64,000 nt of DNA from Isochrysis galbana (lineage: Eukaryota; Haptophyta; Isochrysidales; Isochrysidaceae), in NCBI GenBank assembly GCA_018136815.1, contig CM030940.1:3094601-3158600 (forward strand), given 5' to 3'. The number at the start of each line of letters is the position of its first letter. Position 1 is the first letter of the stretch. Both the position numbers and the translations under genes were made by a program. Positions 50,211 through 59,639 of this stretch are shown here, one piece after another. The notes under the pieces are model-generated. The model was not told where the DNA came from. It saw only the letters and a list, made by a program, of their open reading frames with translations, and ran no database searches.

Positions 50211-50468
50211 ATGGATTACAGGGCCCTTATGGGCCTTGGAGCGGCGGCACCTTGCCGCCGATTCATGGCGGGCGAATGCAAAAACAATCGTATGAAAGGA
50301 CGGCAAATCGTCCAATGCTCCTCCAGCCACGACATCCCCGGATGTTGGGAGAAGGACCCCGCTACGGGGAAGCAGAAGTGTATGGTAAAATGCAATCTCA
50401 AACCTAACAAGGCCTATCCGGGTTACTGCGTTAACGGAGTTAGCTGTTTGTACCGCCACGGCGAATAG
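50211..50468 (+). CDS. LINE ORF1-like CCCH zinc-finger protein, 85 aa
   Basis: ATG at 50211 (MDYRALMGLGAAAPCRRFMA). Two zinc-binding patterns are visible: C15-x7-C23-x12-C36-x3-H40 and C73-x5-C79-x3-H83 with extra cysteines at 45, 57 and 61. This CCCH style suggests nucleic-acid binding. The stop (50466-50468) overlaps the start of the endonuclease frame, which is open from 50389 in a different frame. That is the compact ORF1/ORF2 layout of non-LTR retrotransposons. I take it as ORF1, or the N-terminus of a frameshifted ORF2. An in-frame extension upstream to 50118 lacks ATG. Confidence 0.55.
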   Translation: MDYRALMGLGAAAPCRRFMAGECKNNRMKGRQIVQCSSSHDIPGCWEKDPATGKQKCMVKCNLKPNKAYPGYCVNGVSCLYRHGE

Positions 50469-50947
50469 TAATGAACTAAAGATTGCAACATACAATCTGA
50501 ACGGAGCAAAACACAAACTAACATCGACCTTAGCGCAAGCGAGAATAGGAGGAGTCCACGTCCTCTATGCACAAGAATTGCACTATTATAACGATGGATG
50601 GCACCTAAGGGTGCGAAATTTGGCCCGGTCCCTTGGTTGGGACTGGTTTCAATCGCCCGCGTCTAGGGGCGACCCTGGATGCGGAGTGGCGGTAGCCATT
50701 AGAAGGGACAGAAGCGACGTAGTAGTGGAATCTTGGTCGGTAGTTATCCCGGGGAGACTGATAATAATTAAGGCTAAAATCGGACATGAAGTGATATCAT
50801 TCTCCTCAATATACCTTAATGCCCAGCCGAATAAGCGCAAAGACGAAATCCAAATATTACACGCGTCATCAGAAATACTCTCTCACACTATACTAGCGGG
50901 GGATTTTAATTGCGTAGAAAACGTTAACAGACCCCCTTCTCTCCAAC
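50461..50947 (+). pseudogene. LINE AP-endonuclease domain, truncated by a repeat
   Basis: The translated frame begins NELKIATYNLNGAKHKLTST, then ARIGGVHVLYAQELHYYND (the Q-E motif), CGVAVAIRRDRSDVVVES, VISFSSIYLNAQPNKRKDEI and HTILAGDFNCVENVN (the G-D-F-N motif). These are the exonuclease-endonuclease-phosphatase family motifs of a LINE ORF2, which nicks the insertion target. At about 50947 the frame runs into the dispersed repeat shared with 4930-5118, and the reverse transcriptase is missing. The copy is therefore dead but could represent the LINE family that moves R1 and R6 elements. Confidence 0.75.
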
Positions 50948-50949
50948 TC

Positions 50950-51120
50950 CTGGCCAAAGCAGCGCGCGCGGCCTCCCCGGAACCAGCTTCTCCGTTAAAG
51001 AGGGAACTGGGGAAGGGGGAGGGGGTTGTTAGGGGTTAAGGTTGGGTAGTAGGGAGGTCCACGAGCACACTGCCTCACGTCGCACACGTAGCGGAAATTT
51101 TTAAGAAGATTTTTTTTTCT
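50950..51120 (+). repeat. Dispersed repeat shared with 4930-5118, interrupting the LINE
   Basis: AGCAGCGCGCGCGGCCTCC, GAACCAGCTTCTCCG, GGGGTTAAGGTTGGGTAG and CTGCCTCACG match the copy at 4930 over about 170 bp. Its left edge falls within the LINE endonuclease ORF. Confidence 0.65.
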
Positions 51121-51660
51121 CCCCCTCCTGTCGCCAGCCGCCCCCCTTCGCCCATTTGCTAACGCAAACGGGGCCCGTTTCTTACCGCACTCCATCGGGG
51201 GGGGTGCAAATCCCCCCCTCTCCCCCTCTCCATTCTCCTCCACCCCTCTCCCTGCGGCGCGTCGCCATGCGGCGCGCCACGGCCTGCTCTCAGAGGGCCT
51301 TTGGGAGCTCCCAGAGGGCCAGCAAGGGCAGCTCAGGGGGCAGTGGAGGCTGGGGCTCAGCCCCTGGCCCCCCCTGCCTCTCCCACGCTTGCCTCGCTGG
51401 CCATGGGAGCCGCCCAGAGGCATCTGTCTGCCTGGCGACCAGGGAAGGGGGGGGGTCAGCTCGAGGGCAGGCCCACGCAGGGCGTGGGAGTGCGAATCAC
51501 GGCCCGCGCCCACTAGGGGTCTGGGCCAGTGTGATGATTGCCCAGCCCCTGCCAAAGGGCAGGGGCTGTGGTTGATTGTACGGGCCCACCCGGGGGTGTC
51601 CGCGATGGAGAGAGGGGGGCGCGAGGCCCCCATTGACCCCTACTTATAAAAGTAGGTTGC
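51121..51660 (+). repeat. R6 family copy with terminal hairpins
   Basis: Shares GGGGGCAGTGGAGGCTGGGG (about 51338), CTGTCTGCCTGGCGACCAGG (51424) and the stem CAGCCCCTGCC/GGCAGGGGCTG (51543) with 1257-1580 and 29420-29580. It ends in hairpin CCTACTT/AAGTAGG (about 51637-51655), equivalent in place but different in sequence from the terminal hairpin at 1558. A T-run marks the left edge at 51110. Confidence 0.6.
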
Positions 51661-51825
51661 GCCGTGCGTGCGCATAGCAACTTCCAGGAAGGTGCACGCC
51701 GTGCGTTCACTCTTTCCGCGGGGGAACTCTGGGCGCGGAGGGCGGGCGGGAACCCTGGGGGCACCCCCTGGGACCGGGGAATTATTACAGTATATGGCGA
51801 GAACACTAACGTAAACAACTGGTCT
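51655..51825 (+). repeat. Repeat shared with 4740-4912
   Basis: GTGCGTGCGCATAGCAACTT, GTGCGTTCACTCTTTCCGCG and ACACTAACGTAAACAACTGG match the tail of the truncated MITE at 4166-4912. Confidence 0.65.
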
Positions 51826-52029
51826 GTCTGTCTTTTAGCACTCGCCCCTCGCTCCCCCCCCCTCCCCCCCCCTCCCCCTCTCACCGACCTACCAGAGAGA
51901 GAAGGCTCCTACTGCCTCCCTCCCTCCTCCCTCCTCGCTCACCCTCCAGCTCTCTCCTCGCCCTCGTCTTCCTCACGATGGTGGCGACTCGGCGCGCATC
52001 CGTACAGTCCTCCGTCCTCTCCTCTCGTG

Positions 52030-52265
52030 CTCCTGCTCGCTCCCCCATGTGGGGGGCCAGCATGGCTGCTGTGTGTGGTGTGGCCGGAGCCACGGGCCGT
52101 GTGGCGCGACGCGGGTCGCGCTCACCTGCTCGGCCTCTGATGGCGGGCGCGGTCGCTTCGACAGCGACTGCTCCATGGGGGCTTGGGGGCCGCCCTCGGC
52201 GGGGGGCCCTGAGGAGAGGAGGGGAGCGGCGGCGCGCTCCATGGCAACTGACTATAAAGTTAGTT
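52030..52265 (-). repeat. R9 family copy, inverted
   Basis: Reverse complement of 45789-46024: CCAGCATGGCTGCTGTGTGT, GCGCTCACCTGCTCGGCCTC and the end CCATGGCAACTGACTATAAA. Confidence 0.6.
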
Positions 52266-52448
52266 GATCTCCCCCTCTAATGACATTCCTGAAGAGACAG
52301 GCACCACGAGAAAAAGACGACGCGTCAAAAACGAAACCCTCACATCATAACCAAAAGAAACGGGCCATCTAGAGGCACAGGAGGAAGGCGAGAACAGACC
52401 ACTAGGGGCTGGTGCACCCCCGCCCTACCGCCCTACCCAACCCCCCCA

Positions 52449-52595
52449 CAACCCGAGTCCCTAAGCAGAGCACGAGGGGAGTCGCCGCAAGGCGGGAAGT
52501 GAGAGAAAGGAAGGGAAGTGGGCGTGGCTACGATAGTCGACTTCATAGCCGCGCGCGAGGCGAGAATATTAAAAGTTTTTTTTTCTAGCACACCC
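52449..52595 (-). repeat. R2 family copy, inverted
   Basis: AACCCGAGTCCCTAAGCAGA, GCACGAGGGGAGTCGCCGCA, GGGCGTGGCTACG, GCGCGCGAGGCGAGAATATT and a final T-run, the complement of 49838-49990. Confidence 0.65.
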
Positions 52596-52694
52596 TTCCC
52601 CTTTCCTCGATGGCTTGCTTTGGGGGCATTGATTGCACTGCTTAGCAGCACGTGCACATCGATCGCCATCAAACATCATCCTCGATGAATGGAC

Positions 52695-54943
52695 CTAATC
52701 AACATCTATCTGCAAGTCAATGCACTTTCCCGTGTCGTCTCTATCCGATACAGAGAGGCGTACCGAGCGGCCATGTGGAAACGGAAGGTCAACAAGCTCT
52801 TCATCACCACCCCTGCTAGCGTTATGTTGCAGCAAGAGAGTGTGGTGTGTTGAGACCGCCCAAAGGAGGCCTAGGAAGATTCGCACCGGCGATACCTTCC
52901 CGGCTGCTACCGACACATCGCGAGCAATTCCACATGCAAACATTCGAGCCCTCCCTGCCTCGTCGAGTTGGACGCGAGAGCCAATCAGGCGACCCAGCTG
53001 GGGCACCGATAGCAAGCACACTCCAGGGACCGTGGCGACCGGACACCGCGTGAGAGCTGCCCCGTGCGAGCATCGCAACCCAGAGTCGACGTAGCATGGC
53101 GGAGCTAACCTCTCCTCCCCGTCACAGATCCACGGGGCTTGTCCGTCGCTCACAGAAGCTTCAGGCAGACTAGCTTTATCCTCGTACGCGTTAGTTTGAG
53201 GGCTGCACTTACCCAGTCGCCACTCTTTCAGCGCTTCGATTGACTTGTTGGCACCGTCATGAGAGGATTCCTCGGGCTGGGGCCATCTCCACGGACCTTG
53301 CCGGAGGCTCAAAAGCTTGTCCTCCTCGCTCTCAGTGCTAAGCATCTGCAATGGACTCACGTGGACGAGGTCAGCGATCCGACCTGGGGCGCAAATGGTG
53401 CGTTGCGGCTGGCGATTCACACGGCGCACCGGCTCGAAGATTCGTACGCCACGCTTGATGTTTGTGACAAGAGAGGACAATGCGAATCTCCACCCATGCT
53501 TGCTGTCATGGGTGAGCCGCTCGACATGCTCAAACTTGCGACACAAGTCGTGCACCTTCCCGGGCGGTGGCTCTAGATTGGCGTCCATCCTCTTTCGCAG
53601 GAAGGAACGAGCTGCACTGGAGGGCTGCCTTGAACTTCCCATCGCCGATGAGGCTGCTTCCTCCAGGTCGAAGTCTCCGATCGTGATGAGCGGTGTTGCG
53701 TTTGCCCGCTTTGGCTCCTTATCTACACGCTCGAACGTTTGCGCCCAGTCTTGCCAACACATGGTCAAGTTGATTGGAGGGCGTGCTAAAGTTTCAGCGA
53801 AGCCTTCCTCGTCGCTGGACGAGGATGACTCCACAATGATCCTACGCGAGCGAGCTCTCAGATCCCTCGGGACTGTGGCACCATAGGTGCTCCCCCGGGC
53901 CGAAAGATCACACTCATCCTCTTCATCCATGCGTGCGCCTTCCACTTTGTCGGCAGGATGATCGTCGGCAGTAAGAACTGCCACCGAGCCGAGTTCGGAA
54001 TCAGCGCCCAACGTCTCGGCGCTCCGCATATGGGCGTCGAGATTCTCGTCGAGCGTCGTCATGTCGACCGCTTGGCTACCATTCTCCTCGTCGGTCAAGT
54101 CGGCCAACCCACTCAACAAAGCTGCTTGGGCCTCGTGCGGCGGTATCAGTTGAGGCGGGACGGGTAGAAGCGTTATCCACTTCTGACTGCATGCTTCACC
54201 GTCCTCAATATTTATTGCTGTGGGAGAGAAGGCCTGCTCTGCTCCGACCGTTGATTCCCAGCAAGAGTGATTCCTTGCTGCGCACCTTTGGCGTGGCATC
54301 TTTGCTCTTGCTTGCGCACGACTCGGGTTGCTGGTAGCGCCGGTCATGAGAAGTGCAGCCAGCTCGAGCTTCATTGGGGGTGAGCAATCGTCTTCGCTCC
54401 ATCGTCGAGAGATCCACTCGATCGCGGTGTTGAAGCGCTCATACATGTAGGCCACGCACCCTGGCTCTTCTGCCGAGTGTCCAGCTTCCCGCTCATCGTT
54501 CAACTCGTCCTGTGCATCCCCACTCGGCCTCCGGGTTCGGGCTGTCGCCCGCAGGCGCTCCGTCTCGCGAAGGACCATTTCCGAGTCTCTGCGCACCTCG
54601 CAGGTCATCTCGTGCACGATGCGTAGACGGACAGCCACCTATTTGTGCCCGCGCGACAAAGGGCTTTTGAGCTTGCTGTTCCGTCGCACACAAGCCCCCT
54701 GTGAGCTCACGCGTACGACACATGCAGATGGACTATGTTCACCTGGGTAGCGGCATGAATAATGGCATCCGTATCCTCGCGCACGCCCTCCTCGGCCATT
54801 ACCACGTCAAATGAGGCAGTGGCAAATGTCTCGTATGAAAAGGCAGACGGCCGCCGGCGCTGGCTGCGGCTCATCTCGGCGTGTACCTTGGAGAGATTGA
54901 GGCAATTAGGGTCGATGCGCCAGCGCATGATTTTCGCAGGCAT
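52695..54943 (-). CDS. Uncharacterised protein, two exons, 714 aa
   Basis: Exon 1 is 54943-54743 (67 aa, MPAKIMRWRIDPNCLNLSKV) and exon 2 is 54638-52695. The 104-bp intron is GT-AG, phase 0, and exon 2 has no ATG at its start, so the splice is needed. The N-terminal 100 residues are helical and charged (VHEMTCEVRRDSEMVLRETE, RLRATARTRR). The middle is acidic and Ser-rich with SRRIIVESSSSSDEEG, a likely phosphorylation site. A Trp-containing basic segment (FEHVERLTHDSKHGWRFALS) and a hydrophobic C-terminal stretch (VRIFLGLLWAVSTHHTLLL) follow. I do not recognise a family or catalytic motif. The length of the intact frame and the clean intron support a real gene. Confidence 0.7.
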
Positions 54944-55559
54944 CACGCCAGCCGGCTGCGGGTTGCAGGCCGGGAGGAATGGGTGAGGGCTGGGGCAGTG
55001 GGGAGCGGGGAAGGGAAGAAGGCGGACGGAGTGGGCCAGTCACCCGTTTTCCCGCCTTGGAAAGAAGTGGGGTGGTGCTTGAGGGGAAGTATTATTGTCA
55101 TTCGCTTGTGTCCGAGTACTTCAATAGAGTACAAGGTTCTTGAGGGTGCCAACCCTACGTGGGTAATACGTATTCATGTATTCAAAAATGGGCCCGCCAG
55201 GGCCCTTGAATACCGTATTCAAGATGTCGCCGCCGGAGGCGGCGGGCGGGCGCCGCCGTAGGGCGCATGGTGCGCCGGACGGAACTCGGACGTTGTATAA
55301 TTATTAATTGAAGCATTGTTTCCCAAGCATCTTAGCATCTTCAAGGTTTGATTAGGTTAGGTAACAGGTAACTCATCGTCAGGTATAATTGATTCCAAAC
55401 TCCCCCCCCCCCACCTCCTTGCCCCTTGCCCCTACACACTGTCACTCATACCACTACACAAACACACATGACATCTCTCCGATCAATTACGAACAGGAGC
55501 TAGCAGCGGCCGTCCGTGTAATTATAGTCAGCTGCGCTCTCAGACCGCCATCCGCGCGC
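54944..55559. other. Spacer between the 714-aa gene and the hAT transposase
   Basis: Includes GGCGGCGGGCGGGCGCCGCC (55233) and a C-run near 55403. No gene was recognised. Confidence 0.45.
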
Positions 55560-57485
55560 TCAGACCATGAGATCATTGAGCTCCTCCTCACCACCCGAGC
55601 AGTTCGAGTCTGAATCAGACTCCCACTTCAGAGTCTGCCTCTTGTAGCCCCCGTGCTCCCGCTCCAACTTGGTACGTAAAGACAACGCCTCGTGGCAGTA
55701 CACCAAGCGGTCGGCGTTGTCGTGGCTCAAGCGGCTGCGCTTGTCAGACTTGATGGCGCCGTAGACCGACCAGTTTCTTTCGGCCGCTGATGCGCTCACG
55801 GGTTGGGCGAGAACGGAGCATGCCACACGCGACAGCAGCGGCACACCTTTGCCCCATTGAGACCACCAAACATTCGGGGGTAGCGCCTTAGCCTGCATCT
55901 GGACGATCGGCTTGTTGAACACACCGTTCATCTGCTGATACTCAGCCAGCTCCAACGACGTCGCGTGCGCGAGTGCTTGCACGGAGGGGCTCTCAATCGA
56001 CAGCGCGTTGGCTTCTGCCAAATTGCCTTCAGAAGTCAGCCTCCTCATCTCGTCACGAAGCGACATGCGCTCGATCACCGAAATGAGCGCCATCTGCTCT
56101 GTGGAGTCGGCGGCGACATTGATGTTTTCTGGGTCACGAGCATGGCCTGCAAGGTGCATGTCGGACTTCAGGTAAGACCACCGATAGGCGTGAATCGCGA
56201 GAGCCTCTGCCTTGTAGTCGACGGTTGAGTTCGCGATGGTGGTGCGCACGGCCCTCATGCGCGTGACGATCTTGCCCATGGCGGATGCGTTGCTGTCGGT
56301 GAGGCGCAACAACTTCACGACGGGAGTCATGATCGTGAGGGCATCCACGAGCGGCTTCCAGAACCCAGCCTCGTTGAGAATGATATGCTTAACCGGATCT
56401 TCATGCCCGCGAATGAGGGCGGCTGTGCTGGCGTTCGTGTCGCTGTCGCCGCTTTGGTAGTTGCGAAACACTTGTTGGCCGTACGCCGGCGACACCACGA
56501 TCTGCTGTAGCTCGGCTTTCAGTCGATGGAGACGGCCCATCTCCCTGGCCTTGCCACAGAAACGAGTAGCCTTCGCGCGATAAAGACCAATCTTGCGGTG
56601 GTGATTCTCCTCCGCTACCTCCCGCAGCTTTGCGCGCGCCCAACGTGCCTTGCCTCAGAACCTGTTGAGCACCTTGGAGACCATGCTGATGACCGACGCT
56701 ATCTGCAGAGTTGAAAGTGAGAAGTATGAGAGTGAATGAGTGAATGAGTGAATTGTGACACGGTTGACACGGCGACTGAGAACGCGGGGGCTGTACGCGT
56801 CACCTGGGAGATCTTCCCTAAGTCAGCCAGATAGAGGTTGAGCACATGTGGTGCACAGCATGTTGCGGTGATCCAGGGCATTTCGGTCTCAACGACAGTC
56901 CATGCCGCCTTCATCACCGAGCAAGTGTCAGTGCACAACTGAACGACGGAAAGCTTGCCGATGCGGGTGATCTCTTTCATCAGAAAGCGGGCTATGTCTG
57001 GGGCTTTCTCGGAGTCTTTGCTCGTCAGCTTGTACGTACCCTCGAAGTACATAGCCCTCGACACGCCGATCAAGAAGTTGATAAGATGCGTCGAACTTAC
57101 GTCGTCCCACCCATCGGATACAACGGTTCCGCCGTACTGCAACATCAAATCACGGACGGGCTTCTCTTCAGCACGAAGCCGCTTCGTGGTATGCACCAAC
57201 AAGCCGTCGAGCATCCGCGCACGATTGGGTGGAACGTACGATGCTGGCGCGGTTTTGAGTTTGGCGAAGGCTTTCTTGCACAACGTGCTGTCGATGACGT
57301 TGGCCGGAATGTTGCAGCCGTAGAAGAATTCCGCGATGGCGTCGTCCACATCGGCTGCGAGGGCCACCCCGCCGTGCTGCTCACAACCGTGTACGTTGGG
57401 TCGATGTAGGTGGTTTCGCACTCGCTCAGAGACACCTGGTAGCACCACTCGCTGGTCAGCTGGCCACGCAGCAGCGTGCGACCCG
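55560..57485 (-). pseudogene. hAT-family transposase with one intron and an in-frame stop
   Basis: Minus-strand exons run 57485-56804 and 56702-55560; the 101-bp intron is GT-AG, phase 0. The first exon holds the end of a BED-type finger (ERVRNHLHRPNVHGC), EFFYGCNIPANVIDS and the DUF659-type catalytic half (QYGGTVVSDGWDDVSSTHL, VVQLCTDTCSVMKAA, CCAPHVLNLYLADL). The second holds the C-terminal catalytic region and the hAT dimerisation block (QPVSASAAERNWSVYGAIKS, LSHDNADRLVYCHEAL). A TGA at 56655-56657, 15 codons into exon 2, interrupts the otherwise conserved frame. A further upstream exon behind a CAG at 57486-57488 is likely. One nonsense codon suggests recent death. Confidence 0.85.
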
Positions 57486-58014
57486 CTGAAATTTTTTATA
57501 TCCTATTCACGGGGCATTAGTAAAAAAAACAACCAAACCTGAGGTTGCATCCTCTCAGTCGCGGTGCCAAATTAGCCGCTCTAGCCCTCGGTGACTAGTG
57601 GTTCACGTAAGCGTCTTGAGTTTTGTGATACTTTCGTACCCATTGAAGTACAACATTACGAGTTGGACTTATCGTCCAATGTGCATGGAACCAGGCCTTG
57701 TGCTTGTGCACCTAGTGAGTTGGCGTCAAAAATTCCTCGTCATTCCATGTTTGTGCCTCGCATGAAGGGCCTCACTAAAATATACCGGAGAGGGGCCCGA
57801 TTGTATTTCGCGCACCGTCTTCGAAGACCTGAAATTCGGTATTTTTCGAAAATTTCGCCGGAGAACCCCCAATTTTTTTTGCTGATCCATCCTGCCGGAA
57901 CTTATAGGGAGCTTATTTAGCCCTTCATTTACCCATAGTATCCGCACCCCCATAGTGAGTGACCGGGCTACTATTGATCAGCAAAAGTTTGACTAGACTA
58001 TTAGTAGTACTAAT
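57486..58014. other. Region upstream of the hAT transposase
   Basis: May contain the remaining 5' exon and promoter of the transposase; CAACCTCAG|GTTTGG on the minus strand near 57535 is a possible donor. A 109-codon plus-strand frame here has no ATG and no recognisable motif. Confidence 0.35.
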
Positions 58015-58016
58015 TA

Positions 58017-59028
58017 CTACCTCCGTTCCATTACTCAGATGTCAAGGAGGCTTTAAACAATAACTGTCAGCTAGACACTAATATTGGGGCCCCGCCAAAG
58101 ATGTTAGAGGGGAGAGGGTACATTGGGGCTTAACATGAACATTTTGTTTCATCTCAATAGTGTGATTCGCACCTACGGACAAAGTCACAAAGAAAGGAAT
58201 TCTAATCAGTGTCAGTGTCCTCGAGCACATCACAGATCACGGCGGTGCGGCAAATCATACTCATTCGATCCCTCCACCTCAACGATGCGCGCCAACACCA
58301 GGCTTTAGTTATTGAAGAGAGCACTAAATTCTTCAGGGGGTGTATTCATGCTGAATGCTTGCTCACAATTGCACAGTGGCAAGGCCACCAGCACCCTTGC
58401 GGCATGCCGGCAGACGTTCCGCCTCAGCCAGCCGCCAGCTGATGATGTTCGGCTGACCTCAGTCGGATAGCGCGGGCCAACATGATACTTCTCCCACAAT
58501 GCCGCGTGCGCTCGCTGCCACTCCTTCCCATGCTTCGGCTCGGGCAGCCGCTCGCGCTCGTATGCTCGTATGCCACAGCAATTGCCGCCTGGCAGTTCGG
58601 CGTCAACGACCACTGCCACTTCTTGGACGGTGGGGCCGCATCCTCCTTGGGCGTGCTGGGCGGCTCAGGAGGCTGCTCGGGAGAAGCAGGACGGCAGCGC
58701 CTCACAAAGTCGCCACCGGTGCGCCTCCCATGCTGCTGGGGCTCGACCACCTTCAGGCGCGCCATGCGGCCCGGCTCTCGCGAGAGAGGCGGAGCGGCGA
58801 GAGCTTTCGTGGCAAGGCGATCGGCCGTGTAGCTAGGGGGCGCCAAAATCGTGTTTGATCAATACTGAAAATATAATATTCGGACGCCCTTGGTGGCTTT
58901 GGGTGCCAGATTTTTTGGTGGTCTTTCGCCCCAGTGTACCCGCTATTCCCCTCTCCACACGAATTTCTTTTATGTCAACTTTACTGTCCCTATTTTGGCG
59001 ATGCGGTTCAGTAATGGAACGGAGGTAG
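58017..59028. mobile_element. 1012-bp Stowaway-like Tc1/mariner element
   Basis: The ends are 19-bp perfect inverted repeats, CTACCTCCGTTCCATTACT, flanked by TA at 58015-58016 and 59029-59030. The sequence closely resembles the plant Stowaway consensus CTCCCTCCGT. Minus-strand frames inside (58305-58846) have no DDE/D triad that I can see. It is probably non-autonomous, possibly carrying captured host sequence because its middle is GC-rich and partly open. Confidence 0.82.
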
Positions 59029-59202
59029 TAGTAGTATTTATGTTGCGTACTTAGACAGCGCGAGCTTTAGTTTGCGCATGTGAACGCCGACGCGCGAACA
59101 CCGGAGAAAAGAAAAGAGTGAGGGTAGCTCCCCCCGCGGGGGAAGGAGCGACGCAACCCTCCCCTTTTCTCTCGCCGACACACACACGAAATGCTCAAGC
59201 TA

Positions 59203-59378
59203 GTCACCGGGTTTCCGGGGGGGGAGATCTGGAGGTGAAGACGATGGCGTGATGGTGTCCGTCGGTCGGGTCGGCCACCCAATGCGCCGCGGCCGACGGC
59301 ACGAAAAACTCTTGATGAAAATCTTCACATAGGAACACTTCGTCGCGCCGCCGGGCGCGAAAGTCCGTCGGTCGGTTG
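59203..59378 (+). repeat. Upstream member of a direct-repeat pair flanking the phosphatase gene
   Basis: GGAGGTGAAGACGATGGCGT, CGGCCACCCAATGCG and GGCCGACGGCACGAAAA are repeated in the same order and orientation at 62089-62212. This copy has a few extra short insertions (GGGGGGGAGATCT, GATGGT). Confidence 0.75.
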
Positions 59379-59639
59379 CTTCGTTAGTATGTCTTCTCTT
59401 CTTCTCCGAGACCCCGCCAGATACTTTCATGTGCCCGGGGTGGCAGGCGATCTAGGAGAAGATAGAGAGGAAACACGGGATGCCACGATGCCAATAGTTC
59501 TAGCGAGGAAGCCAGCAGCGGGGAACAGCTCTAGCGAGAAGAGAGCAGGGAAGAGAGCGACGTCCCCCTAGTCCGACGGTTGTTCTCCCTCCGACGCTTC
59601 CCTCGCCCTGCCCCCCACGTCAACTTCCTCCTCTCCCTG

